In this document: piece after piece, positions 8,161 to 16,565 of the stretch
How the letters are laid out: every line of letters begins with the position of its first letter
Position numbering within the stretch: the stretch's first letter is position 1
DNA from: Verrucomicrobia bacterium UBA3761
GTDB taxonomy: Bacteria; Verrucomicrobiota; Kiritimatiellia; RFP12; UBA1067
DNA length: 59,885 nt
Reading direction: 5' to 3'
Assembly (NCBI GenBank): GCA_002371135.1
Contig: DFGB01000001.1
Span: 3,531 to 63,415 of the forward strand
Position numbers and translations under genes: made by a program
The notes under the pieces: generated by a model
What the model was told of the DNA's origin: nothing
What the model saw: the letters and a program-made list of their open reading frames with translations, nothing else
Databases searched by the model: none

Positions 8161-11136
8161 ATGGACAACCCGGATTTCACGAGAGCTGCCAAGAAGGCGT
8201 TGCGCGCATTGGACGAGCGGCTGAAGAAGCCAAATCGCCTCGATGCGCTAAATCTCTCTTTCTCCGGCGCGATGATTGATATCGCGGCGTTGCAAAGGTA
8301 TGGATGGCGAGACGAAACTCTCGATTCAAGCGGCGAGCGCAAGTACTACAAGGGCGCGATAGTATTCAGCCGGCGCATCGCCGATTGCGTGTTCGTCTTG
8401 CTCGTCTCGCCGCTTCAGCGCGAGGACCACGAATTCGAGGATTGGAATTTCTGCTTTTTCAAGGAAGGCGACGAAGAGCGCTACAAGGCCGGCGAAATAA
8501 AGGCGTATGCCAGGTGCTGGGCGATACGGCTCGATAGAGTCGACGACAAAGACGGTCTTTTCTCGATGGACGATTCTGCCGACGACGACGTGAGCGACCA
8601 GACTCTCGCCACGATTCGCCGCGAGCTCGACGGCGCCACCGCGGAGTTCCCAGGCAGCCTCCTGAGCGACATCTACGCCATTGCACAAGGCATACGGCCC
8701 AAGGACGACGATATTCTCTCGCGCGACGACATCAACGCCGCCGCCGAGGAGTTCTCCGACTTCCTCCTCAACGAGGCCGACAGGTGCCCCTATTCCGCCA
8801 TCCGCTTCCTCTACGCCTACCTTCGCGTCTTGACGAACCCGGAGCGCCACCCGAAAAGCGTCGAGGGTGTTTCTCGCATATACTGCTCCTACTTCTTCCT
8901 GTCCGTTTTCTTCATCGCGACTGATTTCCTGCCGGTGGCCTCGCGCCTCGGCATGCTCGCCATTTCGGACACTCTGCGCAGATTTCTCGACGGCACGCTT
9001 GAATGCGAACCGGACGATATTGCATTTGTCGCCCGCGCCATGACGCGCGTCTCGCTCTTTGAACTCGCGGTTGAATGCTGGGACTGGCATTTCGACGCCC
9101 GGGCCGACCTCGTCCCAGTCGATGAACTGGAAGAAGACGAAGACGCGGAAGATGAAGATGACGACGACATCGACATGGACGACTGCGACGACGAAGACGA
9201 TGACGATTTGCCGCACTCGTCTTCCGGCGCCGGCAATCCCGATTGGGATTTCGGCTGGGATATCGATGAAAGGGAAGCGAAAAGCGACGATTCTCTTTCC
9301 TACGACCCGGACGACATGGACGAGCGCGAAAAGAGTTTCCGCCGCACGATGAAGCAGTCTCGCCGCATTCGCGAGTTCTGGGATTCGCTTTTGTGTTTCG
9401 TGCGTTCCGAAGCGAAGACGGCGGAAAAAGAGAAAAAGCGCTTCCCCGAGGGCGTCGCGCGCCGCGTCCTGGATCTGCTCGAGAAGTATGCGCCTTACAT
9501 TCCCGACGGCTACGATTTCCCGCAGAAGGAACTTGTGGCGCTGCTGACATGCGCGCTCAATCCGCCTGATACGCCGTCGATGAAGGTTACGGAATTTGCG
9601 ACTGCGTTCTTCGAGGCCCGCTTCGACCAGCTAAAGGCTGACGATCGCCTGCCGGGGGACTACGAGCCTGCGGTCGAAGATCCGCTCATGTGGGAGGCGC
9701 TCGAATGCAATGGCGACGACGTCGCGGTAGCGTCCGCGCTGAGCGTATTCCCGGATGTATACTACGAAATCTCAAGGCCGGATTCCCGTCGCAGAATTCC
9801 ATCGCGCATCATCTACGGTCTTTCTTCGGCCGATATCTGGGCGTTCGCAGGGAATCTTGCGCGCAAGCGTCTCGACCAAATCAAAAAAGAAACGGTGCGG
9901 AAAGTCAAGCCGACTCGCGAAGGCGACTATTATTTTGAAATCGGCGGCCATACGGTTTGCAACCGGTCGCTCAAGCACATCAGGGGATTTGTCTCGGGCG
10001 TCGGCGCCGACGTGGAAATGGTTGTTTTCGATACAGACCCAGAGTCGGCGCCAGACGCGATATTCCCGGATTTCTACGTGGGGCAGGCCAATCCGCAGCC
10101 GAATGCGAGCGTTTATGTCACGCGCCGGTACGGCTACAAGGATGGCATCGGCGGCGAGTTCGAGATGCAGGTTGCAGACTCTCGCATATCGGATTTCGAT
10201 TGCATCGCCGCTTTCTCTCCGCAGTATTGCATGTTGCATAGATTCCTCTTGCACAATGTCAAGTATCCGGCGTATATCTGCGCGCAGGCGTTGAGCGTGG
10301 AAGACCCCCGGAGATGCTGCAAGTCCGCCGGTCTTCGTGCCAGGTCCCGTTTTTCGCAATGCGTCCGCGACAACAGAACCGACAAGAATGAATGGAAGTG
10401 CGCCATGGCCGAGGTGGATTGCGGCGATCGCTCCCGCGCCGTATACGATATATGCGGGAAGATCGTATCTTACGAGGCCGTCAAAATCCACAAGGCCGGC
10501 TGGATTTACAAGATCACGCTTTGGATGAACGGCTGCATCGCGTTGGCGCTGCCTGTCTATGTGCATCCCGGCATGCTGGTGTCGACGCCCCGGCGCGGCG
10601 CATATTTCGCCGCCCGCGTCGTGCTCAATGGCACGGTCCTCATCGATGACATCGAGAAATACAGTCGGATTTTTTCCCGGGACGAGGGCCCGTGGGACGA
10701 AGAATTCGAGTTTGAACGCAGGACAAGCGATTTCGGGCGCGTGCCGGCGCAGAGAATCTTCGTGCCCGTCTCCCTCGACGCGATTCTGTCCTCCGGCAAT
10801 GGCGACCCTGTGGCGAAAATCCCGTCTTGCGAATGGGCGGTGCCGCATGATGTGACTTCGGTAGAGGATTTCGACTATCGCGGCAACGCGCTTTACATGC
10901 TGCGTCAGATCTACGGATGGGAGAATGCATACATCTGGAGCGACAACCCGTTCGGCATCGATCTGTCCGCCGTCGACAAAAAGGGCGAATTCCTGTACTG
11001 GCATGTAGTGTACGCCACGCCTTCCAACCCCGAGCCGCAGCGCCATCCGACACTGCCCACGCTTGTCGTCCGCCTCTTGGAAAGGACGTCTTCCAGCTAC
11101 GATGTGGTATACGAGAACTTCCCGGAGACGAGATGA
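8161..11136 (+). CDS. Large hypothetical protein with acidic tract
   Basis: A 991-aa protein with no recognised domain. It begins with a charged, soluble-looking region (MDNPDFTRAAKKALRALDERL) and has no signal peptide. A hydrophobic stretch lies near residues 243-275 (YFFLSVFFIATDFLPVASRL). An almost purely acidic tract (residues about 322-352, D/E run) follows. Further acidic stretches precede a helical region, and a longer cysteine-containing C-terminal half contains FEIGGHTVCNRSLKHIRGF. Its codon use includes more A/T-ending codons than the neighbouring trp or GH31 genes. The start directly abuts an octamer array and no clear Shine-Dalgarno is seen. No function is proposed. Confidence 0.7.
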   Translation: MDNPDFTRAAKKALRALDERLKKPNRLDALNLSFSGAMIDIAALQRYGWRDETLDSSGERKYYKGAIVFSRRIADCVFVLLVSPLQREDHEFEDWNFCFFKEGDEERYKAGEIKAYARCWAIRLDRVDDKDGLFSMDDSADDDVSDQTLATIRRELDGATAEFPGSLLSDIYAIAQGIRPKDDDILSRDDINAAAEEFSDFLLNEADRCPYSAIRFLYAYLRVLTNPERHPKSVEGVSRIYCSYFFLSVFFIATDFLPVASRLGMLAISDTLRRFLDGTLECEPDDIAFVARAMTRVSLFELAVECWDWHFDARADLVPVDELEEDEDAEDEDDDDIDMDDCDDEDDDDLPHSSSGAGNPDWDFGWDIDEREAKSDDSLSYDPDDMDEREKSFRRTMKQSRRIREFWDSLLCFVRSEAKTAEKEKKRFPEGVARRVLDLLEKYAPYIPDGYDFPQKELVALLTCALNPPDTPSMKVTEFATAFFEARFDQLKADDRLPGDYEPAVEDPLMWEALECNGDDVAVASALSVFPDVYYEISRPDSRRRIPSRIIYGLSSADIWAFAGNLARKRLDQIKKETVRKVKPTREGDYYFEIGGHTVCNRSLKHIRGFVSGVGADVEMVVFDTDPESAPDAIFPDFYVGQANPQPNASVYVTRRYGYKDGIGGEFEMQVADSRISDFDCIAAFSPQYCMLHRFLLHNVKYPAYICAQALSVEDPRRCCKSAGLRARSRFSQCVRDNRTDKNEWKCAMAEVDCGDRSRAVYDICGKIVSYEAVKIHKAGWIYKITLWMNGCIALALPVYVHPGMLVSTPRRGAYFAARVVLNGTVLIDDIEKYSRIFSRDEGPWDEEFEFERRTSDFGRVPAQRIFVPVSLDAILSSGNGDPVAKIPSCEWAVPHDVTSVEDFDYRGNALYMLRQIYGWENAYIWSDNPFGIDLSAVDKKGEFLYWHVVYATPSNPEPQRHPTLPTLVVRLLERTSSSYDVVYENFPETR

Positions 11137-11164
11137 AGGTCGCAGCGAATTTTTTTGATCTATT

Positions 11165-11217
11165 GCCAGTCCTCCACATCTCCGTGCCTCTGTGTTGAAA
11201 ATCGGAAAATCGGAAAT
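11165..11217. repeat. Octamer spacer, single arm
   Basis: Contains CCGTGCCTCTGTGTTG followed by AAAATCGG and AAAATCGG units. It ends at the start codon of the glycosyltransferase gene. The in-frame upstream ATG (11155) would translate this repeat and is not the likely start. Confidence 0.6.
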
Positions 11218-12333
11218 ATGATTTGGATAGTAAATCCATTCGACAATCTTCCGATGGAAGGCAACCGGCCGCAGCGCTATTGGCTGATGGCGCGTGCGTT
11301 TGCCAAGGCCGGGCATGAGGTGGTGCTTTGGACGAGCGATTTCTCGCACGCGACAAAGGCGAAGAGGAGGATCGTGCGGGAGGCGGAAGAAGCGTTTGAA
11401 GTGCGCCTTGTCCCCACGCTGCCATATCCAAAGAACATATGCCTGCGGCGAATCGTCAGTCATCGCCGGTTGGCGGCGACGTGGCATGCGATGGCGCGGC
11501 GGGAGGCGCGGAGGCCGGACGTCGTGATTGCCAGTACGCCGCCGCTAGGGCTGTGCGATGCTGCGCGGCGCTTTGCCGCGGAAGCTGGCGCGCTTTTCAT
11601 AGCCGACATAATGGATGCGTGGCCTGAGACGTTCGAAAGGCTCCTGCCGCGCTGGATTCTCTCGCCTCTCAGGCGCACGGCGCGGCGCATCTATTGCGGC
11701 GCGGATGCGATCAGCGCCGTTTCGCGGCGCTACATCGCCCTCGCCTCGTCGTACGGCGCCGCGTCCCCGATGTATTGTTGCAACCACGGCATAGAGATGG
11801 CTGGCAAACCGCCGGAGACGCACTCCAATGGATTGCGCCTCGTGTATGCAGGTTCGTTCGGGATGTCATACGATCTCGAGACGTTGATACGCGCGGTCCT
11901 CGCGATGCCGGAGGCGACGCTGGACATTGCCGGAGGCGGCCCAAAGGAAGCGGCGCTGCGCACTTTGGCGGCAGGTTGCCCGCGCATACGCTTCCACGGA
12001 TATCTCGGCGAAGAGGAATTGCGGGCCTTGCTGGCGGCAGCGTCCATCGGCGTCGTTCCGATGTTCCCCGATAGCTGCGTAGGCATTCCATACAAACTTG
12101 CCGACTACGCGGCGGCGGGGTTGAAAGTGGTTGAGTCGCTTGGCGGCGAGGCCGGCGAGGTCGTTGCGAAGTTCAATGCTGGGCGCCATTACGCCGCCGG
12201 GGATGTCGATTCTCTGCGACGTGCCATAGGCGCGGCATCGTCTTTGCCGCCGCCGGAAGGTGGTTTCGCAGAATTCTTCGATGCGCAAAAGATTTTCTCC
12301 GGCTACGTGAAATGGGTGGAGGGTTTGCGATGA
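11218..12333 (+). CDS. Glycosyltransferase family 4-like protein
   Basis: 371 aa from the ATG at 11218. The in-frame ATG at 11155 only reads through octamer repeats. The N-terminus has the GT-B pattern (EGNRPQRYWLMARAFAKAGHEVVLWTS), typical of WcaI-like GT4 enzymes. The C-terminal Rossmann half has LVYAGSFGMSYDLETLIRA, IAGGGP and a GIPYKLADYAAAGLKVV nucleotide-sugar-binding region with the acidic position degenerate. It would transfer a sugar from an activated donor to a cell-envelope or exopolysaccharide acceptor in the cytoplasm. The stop overlaps the murI start (ATGA), so the two are coupled. No other polysaccharide genes flank it. Confidence 0.85.
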   Translation: MIWIVNPFDNLPMEGNRPQRYWLMARAFAKAGHEVVLWTSDFSHATKAKRRIVREAEEAFEVRLVPTLPYPKNICLRRIVSHRRLAATWHAMARREARRPDVVIASTPPLGLCDAARRFAAEAGALFIADIMDAWPETFERLLPRWILSPLRRTARRIYCGADAISAVSRRYIALASSYGAASPMYCCNHGIEMAGKPPETHSNGLRLVYAGSFGMSYDLETLIRAVLAMPEATLDIAGGGPKEAALRTLAAGCPRIRFHGYLGEEELRALLAAASIGVVPMFPDSCVGIPYKLADYAAAGLKVVESLGGEAGEVVAKFNAGRHYAAGDVDSLRRAIGAASSLPPPEGGFAEFFDAQKIFSGYVKWVEGLR

Positions 12334-13019
12334 GCGTGGGCAAATCCAGCCCGGTAGGATTTTTCGATTCCGGCATCGGCGGCAAGTGCATCGAGGCCGC
12401 CTTCAAGCGCCTCTGCCCCGCCGAGAAGACCGTCTACATAGCCGACTCGGAGCATTGCCCCTACGGCAACAAGCCCAAAGAGGAAATCATACGCCTCGCC
12501 GAATCGTGCACGGAGCGATTGCTGGCGGCGGGTTGCAAGCTCGTGGTCGTCGCCTGCAACACCGCGACCGCCGCGGCGATCGATCATCTGCGGGCGAAAT
12601 ACCGCAGCGTCCCGTTCGTCGGCATCGAACCTGCCGTAAAGCCCGCCGCTCTCGAATCGCGCACGGGCATTGTAGGCGTCCTCGCGACGCAAGGGACGTT
12701 TTCAGGCCGCCTCTACAACGAGACGAAAGCGAAATTCGCCAAGGACGTGACAATCATCGCCACGGTGGCCGATGAATTTGTGACGATAGTCGAGCGCGGC
12801 GAAGTCGACGCGCCCGGCACCGAGACGATCGTCCGCAAGCGGATAGAGCCAGTGCTCGCGGCTGGCGCCGACGTGCTCGTTCTCGGCTGCACGCACTTCC
12901 CGCATCTGAAGCCGGTGATCGAGAAGGTTGCGGCGGGGCGTGCGAGAGTAATAGAGCCGTCCGAGGCCGTGGCGCGCCAGGCGAGGCGGGTGCTGGAAGA
13001 GAGAGGTCTCCTCGCATGA
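12330..13019 (+). CDS. murI: Glutamate racemase
   Basis: 229 aa from the ATG at 12330, which has GGAGGG 6 nt upstream and overlaps the preceding stop. An alternative in-frame ATG at 12312 has no RBS. The two catalytic cysteines are visible: C76 in VACNTAT and C187 in GCTHFPH, with D13/S14 in FFDSGIGG and a YGNKP loop. It interconverts L- and D-glutamate for peptidoglycan synthesis in the cytoplasm. The length is slightly short of the usual 255-280 aa but all signature motifs are present. Confidence 0.95.
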   Translation: MSVGKSSPVGFFDSGIGGKCIEAAFKRLCPAEKTVYIADSEHCPYGNKPKEEIIRLAESCTERLLAAGCKLVVVACNTATAAAIDHLRAKYRSVPFVGIEPAVKPAALESRTGIVGVLATQGTFSGRLYNETKAKFAKDVTIIATVADEFVTIVERGEVDAPGTETIVRKRIEPVLAAGADVLVLGCTHFPHLKPVIEKVAAGRARVIEPSEAVARQARRVLEERGLLA

Positions 13020-13564
13020 CGCGCTCTGTGCTCGTCACGGGCGGCACGGTGCGGCTGGGCGCGGCGATAGCCGACGCTTTTGCCGCGGCGGGCTGGCGGG
13101 TCGTGCGCAGCAGCCACCGCGCGAATGCGAATGCCGATGTCGTGGCGGATTTGTCGCGGCCGGGCGGTGCCGACGAGTTGTTCGAGCGCACAATCGCTTT
13201 TGTCGGCCGCCGGCCGGACGTACTTGTCAACAACGCCGCGCTCTATGTCGGCGCGGCCGATGACGAGACTCTGTGGCAGGTGAACTATCATGCTCCGCGG
13301 CGCCTCGCGGAATTGATGGCGGGCACCACTGTCGTCAATATTTGCGACAAGTTTGCCGCGACGCGCCACCCCGGCACTGCATATGCGCAATCGAAAATAG
13401 CGCTCGAAAAGTGGAGTCGCGAGTCGGGCTTGCTCGCCTTCGAAGTCGGCGACGTTATCGATCTCGCCCCGGCCGCATTCCGTGAAAAAGCCGTCGAAGC
13501 GGCTAGCGACCGCCTCGCGAGCCGCCAAATCGCCGCACGCCTCGTGAAAATGTTGCCAATGTGA
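13016..13564 (+). CDS. Short-chain dehydrogenase/reductase, pteridine-reductase-like
   Basis: A 182-aa protein, ATGA-overlapped with murI. The Rossmann N-terminus TGGTVRLGAAIA resembles the TGGARRLG type of FolM/PTR1 pteridine reductases. NNAA follows, and the catalytic YAQSK (Y-x3-K) is present. It is shorter than typical SDRs (about 240 aa), mainly in the segment between NNA and the active site and at the C-terminus, so activity is uncertain. A plausible role is dihydropteridine/dihydrofolate reduction. The last codons (KMLPM-stop) are encoded by a TTGCCAAT-type repeat that recurs at 35095, so the true C-terminus may have been altered by the repeat. Confidence 0.7.
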   Translation: MTRSVLVTGGTVRLGAAIADAFAAAGWRVVRSSHRANANADVVADLSRPGGADELFERTIAFVGRRPDVLVNNAALYVGAADDETLWQVNYHAPRRLAELMAGTTVVNICDKFAATRHPGTAYAQSKIALEKWSRESGLLAFEVGDVIDLAPAAFREKAVEAASDRLASRQIAARLVKMLPM

Positions 13565-13730
13565 AAATATCCGATTCCAACTCCCGATCGCGCATTTCTT
13601 TTTTTATCGCAGAGACGCTGGGAGGCAGAGCGCGCAGGGGTTTGACATGTCGAGAGGGCGGATCGAAAATAAAAATTCTCTGCGCCTCTGCGATAAAAAA
13701 GGAATGCACGAACGGGAATCGAAAAAATTT
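13547..13730. repeat. Octamer spacer with nested inverted repeats (element R2)
   Basis: The inner stem is TTTTTATCGCAGAGACGC (13601-13618) with TCTGCGCCTCTGCGATAAAAA (13678-13699). The outer arms (about 13570-13600 and 13696-13725) share AATGC-x-CGA-x-CGGGA-type complementarity. The left edge lies inside the SDR stop region and the right edge approaches the convergent AAA+ gene end. Convergent genes meet here, yet neither end carries a 3' U-run after a stem. Confidence 0.7.
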
Positions 13731-13747
13731 TCTGTCGGCGGCATTTA

Positions 13748-15064
13748 TCAATCTTCCTTCGAGGCGTCTGGGTCCTTGAGCTTGATGCCGATGTCGCGCA
13801 TTTCGAGCGTCATTAGCTGCTCTTTCGTCGGGTTTTCGATTTCAGAGACGCGTATCGCCTGGCGCATGACCGATTCCTCGAAAAGATTTCTTATGTAGCG
13901 GCCGTTGCCGAATTTGCGGTCGCGGTCTTTGGTCCATACGCTGATCGCAGCGTCCAGCCAGCGTTCGACGTCCGCCGAGAGGATATACTCGCTCTTGCGG
14001 GCGTTCATCCTGAAAATCGCCGCCAGCTCCTCGCCGGTGTAGTCGGGGAAGTGGACGTAGTGGTTGAAGCGTGATTGCAGACCCGGGTTGGCGTCGATGA
14101 AGCGTTTCATTTCGTCGGTATAACCGGCGACGATGACTACGAGGCGGTCGCGTTCGTCTTCCATGCGTTTTAGCAGGGTGGCGATGCATTCGCCGCCGTA
14201 GCCTTGGCTGCCGTCGCCTTCGGTGATGGCGTAGGCTTCGTCGATGAAGAGGACTCCGTCGAGCGCGAAATCTATGACCTTGCCGGTCTTGACGGCGGTC
14301 TGGCCGACGTATTCGGCGATGAGGCCTCCGCGGTCTGTCTCGACGAGATGTCCGTTTTTGACAATGCCGAGGGCTCGGTAGATTTTTGCCATGATGCGTG
14401 CGACGGTTGTCTTGCCGGTGCCGGGGTTGCCTGTGAAGACCATGTGGTACGAGATGGGTGCGACTTTCAGGCCGGCGCTTTCGCGTTGCTTCGATACGGC
14501 CACGAATTTCGCGAATTTTTCGACCTCCTTCTTCACTTCGGCAAGGCCTATAAGTTCGTTCAGCTCGGCGAGAGCCGTTTCGAGAGAGGCGGTTTCATTC
14601 GTATCGGCGGCGACGTATTTGACTCCGGGCGGGACTTCGCCTTCCCAATGAGGACGCACGGCGTTCGTGGCGGAGGCGTCTCGGCGGGCGCCGGAAACGG
14701 CGTCGGCGATTTTCGGCGCGAGGGATTGCGCTACGCTCGCCGGGGTGGCGATTTCCTCTTCGCCGTCTTCTGTTTCGATCGTCAGCGGGTGCATAATGGC
14801 GAGTGCTACGGCGGCGAGGAGCGCCACGGGGCCGATTAGCATTCCGATGAGGGAATTGAGACTGCCGTTGCGATGGAGAATGTAGCGCACGACAAGCGCA
14901 GGTATCGTCAGCACGACGAGGTATGCGAGGGAACTGATCATCATCTGCTCTGAAAAGGCGATAAAGCAGAGGATGATGATGCCGATGTCGATGAGGCACC
15001 CGAGGCCGAAGCCGGTAGTGCAGCCGGGCTTCTTTGCGGAGGTGGATGAGGAAGCGTCGTTCAT
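13748..15064 (-). CDS. Membrane-anchored CbbX/SpoVK-type AAA+ ATPase
   Basis: A 438-aa protein. Three hydrophobic segments (about 21-37, 44-62, 71-91) form a membrane anchor, followed by an acidic linker. A CbbX-type AAA+ module starts near 165 (ELNELIGLAEVKKEVEKF). Walker A is GNPGTGKTT (212-220), Walker B VLFIDEAY (271-278), sensor I region VIVAGYTDEM and an arginine-finger segment LQSRF (329-333). Related proteins remodel partner complexes, but no Rubisco or ESX partner is nearby, so the client is unknown. The start codon is 6 nt downstream of TATAAT, implying a leaderless mRNA. Confidence 0.88.
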   Translation of the reverse strand: MNDASSSTSAKKPGCTTGFGLGCLIDIGIIILCFIAFSEQMMISSLAYLVVLTIPALVVRYILHRNGSLNSLIGMLIGPVALLAAVALAIMHPLTIETEDGEEEIATPASVAQSLAPKIADAVSGARRDASATNAVRPHWEGEVPPGVKYVAADTNETASLETALAELNELIGLAEVKKEVEKFAKFVAVSKQRESAGLKVAPISYHMVFTGNPGTGKTTVARIMAKIYRALGIVKNGHLVETDRGGLIAEYVGQTAVKTGKVIDFALDGVLFIDEAYAITEGDGSQGYGGECIATLLKRMEDERDRLVVIVAGYTDEMKRFIDANPGLQSRFNHYVHFPDYTGEELAAIFRMNARKSEYILSADVERWLDAAISVWTKDRDRKFGNGRYIRNLFEESVMRQAIRVSEIENPTKEQLMTLEMRDIGIKLKDPDASKED

Positions 15065-15070
15065 GCGGAT

Positions 15071-15079
15071 ATTATAGCA
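15071..15079 (-). promoter_or_regulatory. Extended -10 immediately upstream of the AAA+ start (leaderless)
   Basis: The minus strand reads TGC-TATAAT, then six bases, then ATG. A transcript starting at the usual distance would begin at or next to the A of the ATG. No Shine-Dalgarno is present. Confidence 0.5.
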
Positions 15080-15134
15080 TATAATGAGGGAAGAGGGAAT
15101 ATGGAAGAGCGAGGGAGTTTCGACCTGCGATTCA

Positions 15135-15225
15135 ACTTTCCCCTCTCTGCGTCTCAGCGTCTCTGCGATAAAAAAAGGACGGGTTGAGGCAATCGGAAAA
15201 TCGGAAACCGGGAAATCAAAAATTT
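15135..15225. repeat. Octamer spacer, half element (R3)
   Basis: Contains CTCTGCGTCTCAGCGTCTCTGCGATAAAA-type sequence and an AATCGGAAAATCGGAAA run. The trpF stop codon lies at the edge of this run, so the last trpF codons merge with the repeat. Confidence 0.6.
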
Positions 15226-15809
15226 CTCTCCACTGCCTTCACAAGCTCGGCGAGGAGAGCCGGGGATTTGACGCCCGGGGAGATTTCGACGGCGCTGTTG
15301 ACATCGAGGATGTCGGCGCCTGTGCCGGCGGCGTCGGCGATGTTGGCGCTTGAGAGCGCTCCTGCGAGGACGACGCGGAATCCTTCGCGTTTCAGCGGCG
15401 CGACGAGCGACCAATCGGCAAGGCGGCTTTCCGCGCCCCGGCGTCCATCGAGGAGGACGGTGTCTTCGCGGCGTGGCGTTGCGTCGCCGTAGAGCCGCCA
15501 GACCTCGTATCCAGCGGCTTTCAGGCGTGAGACGTCCTCGTCTGGATACGGCGCATGGAGCTGGATGACGTCGAGGGGCGTGGCGGCGGCGATGGAGAGG
15601 ATGTCGTTTGCAGAGTGCGTGGTGAATACGCCGACCGCGCGGCAGCCGTGGGCTGCGCACGCGGCGGCGATGCGCTTCGCTGTTTCGACCGATACGCGAC
15701 GAGGGGAAGACTCGGCGAATATCATTCCTATGTAGGTAAAGCCCAGGCGCGCGGCCTCGGGGACGATTTCAGGCGAGGCGACACCGCAGAGTTTGAGTTT
15801 TGGCCGCAT
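15216..15809 (-). CDS. trpF: Phosphoribosylanthranilate isomerase
   Basis: A 197-aa protein of normal TrpF length. It has the N-terminal KLCG (general-base Cys region), YIGMIFAESSPR, LLDGRRG with the catalytic Asp, and the phosphate-binding DVNSAVEISPGVKS near the C-terminus. It isomerises phosphoribosylanthranilate to CdRP in tryptophan synthesis. It is the last gene of the operon, 33 bp after trpA, rather than fused to or next to trpC as in many bacteria. The spacer between trpA and trpF is an octamer array. Confidence 0.95.
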   Translation of the reverse strand: MRPKLKLCGVASPEIVPEAARLGFTYIGMIFAESSPRRVSVETAKRIAAACAAHGCRAVGVFTTHSANDILSIAAATPLDVIQLHAPYPDEDVSRLKAAGYEVWRLYGDATPRREDTVLLDGRRGAESRLADWSLVAPLKREGFRVVLAGALSSANIADAAGTGADILDVNSAVEISPGVKSPALLAELVKAVERNF

Positions 15810-15842
15810 GGGAGCAGGATCGGATTTTTCGATTTTCGTCTT

Positions 15843-16565
15843 TCAACTTTTCATCAGCGCGGTGCCGATTATGTAGCCGTCGGCGTGGCGCGAGACTTCG
15901 GCCGCCTGCTCGGGCGAAGAAATGCCGAATCCCGCGGCGACGGGGAGACTTGCGACGGCGCGGATTGCATCGAGGCGCTCTGCGAGGTCGGGCGGGAGAG
16001 AGTCGCGCGCGCCCGTCGTCCCTTTGACGGTGATGATGTAGAGGAAGGAGTTTTCGAGGCCCTGTTCGCTCGCCTTGACGCGTTCGAGCGGAGTGTTGGG
16101 GGCGATGAGCGGAATGAACGAGACTCCTCGCTTGCGAAGCGGGACGACGAGTTCGTCGCGCTCTTCAAGGGGAAGGTCCACTGCGAGTACGGCGTCGATG
16201 CCGGCGGCAGCGGCGGCGTTCGCGAACGCTTCAACGCCCTTGGAGAAAATGGGATTGTAGTAAGAAAACAGGACGAGTCCGGTCTGGGGGTGGCGCTCGC
16301 GGACGCGCGAGGCGAGTTCAAGGACGGAGTCGAGCGTCGTGCCCTGCGCGAGCGCTTTATAGGCGGCCTCGCGGATTACGCCGCCGTCGGCGAACGGATC
16401 TGAGAATGGGACGCCGAGTTCGATTATGTCGGCGCCTTTGGCGATGATGCGTTCGATGGCTTCTTCGCTCTCCCGGAGCGATGGATAGCCGACGGTCCAG
16501 TAGGCGACGAACGCGCCGCGGTTTTGCTCTTTGGCGCGGGCGAAGGCTTCAGTTATTCTTTGCAT
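15843..16565 (-). CDS. trpA: Tryptophan synthase alpha subunit
   Basis: A 240-aa protein with the catalytic Glu in ELGVPFSDP, the Asp in FADGGVI, the phosphate loop region GFGIS and a C-terminal GTALMKS. It is slightly shorter than E. coli TrpA. It cleaves indole-3-glycerol phosphate and channels indole to TrpB. The start overlaps the 3' end of trpB by 17 bp, giving tight coupling. The final codons (AAA AGT TGA) lie in a GTTGAAAG octamer array. Confidence 0.96.
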   Translation of the reverse strand: MQRITEAFARAKEQNRGAFVAYWTVGYPSLRESEEAIERIIAKGADIIELGVPFSDPFADGGVIREAAYKALAQGTTLDSVLELASRVRERHPQTGLVLFSYYNPIFSKGVEAFANAAAAAGIDAVLAVDLPLEERDELVVPLRKRGVSFIPLIAPNTPLERVKASEQGLENSFLYIITVKGTTGARDSLPPDLAERLDAIRAVASLPVAAGFGISSPEQAAEVSRHADGYIIGTALMKS

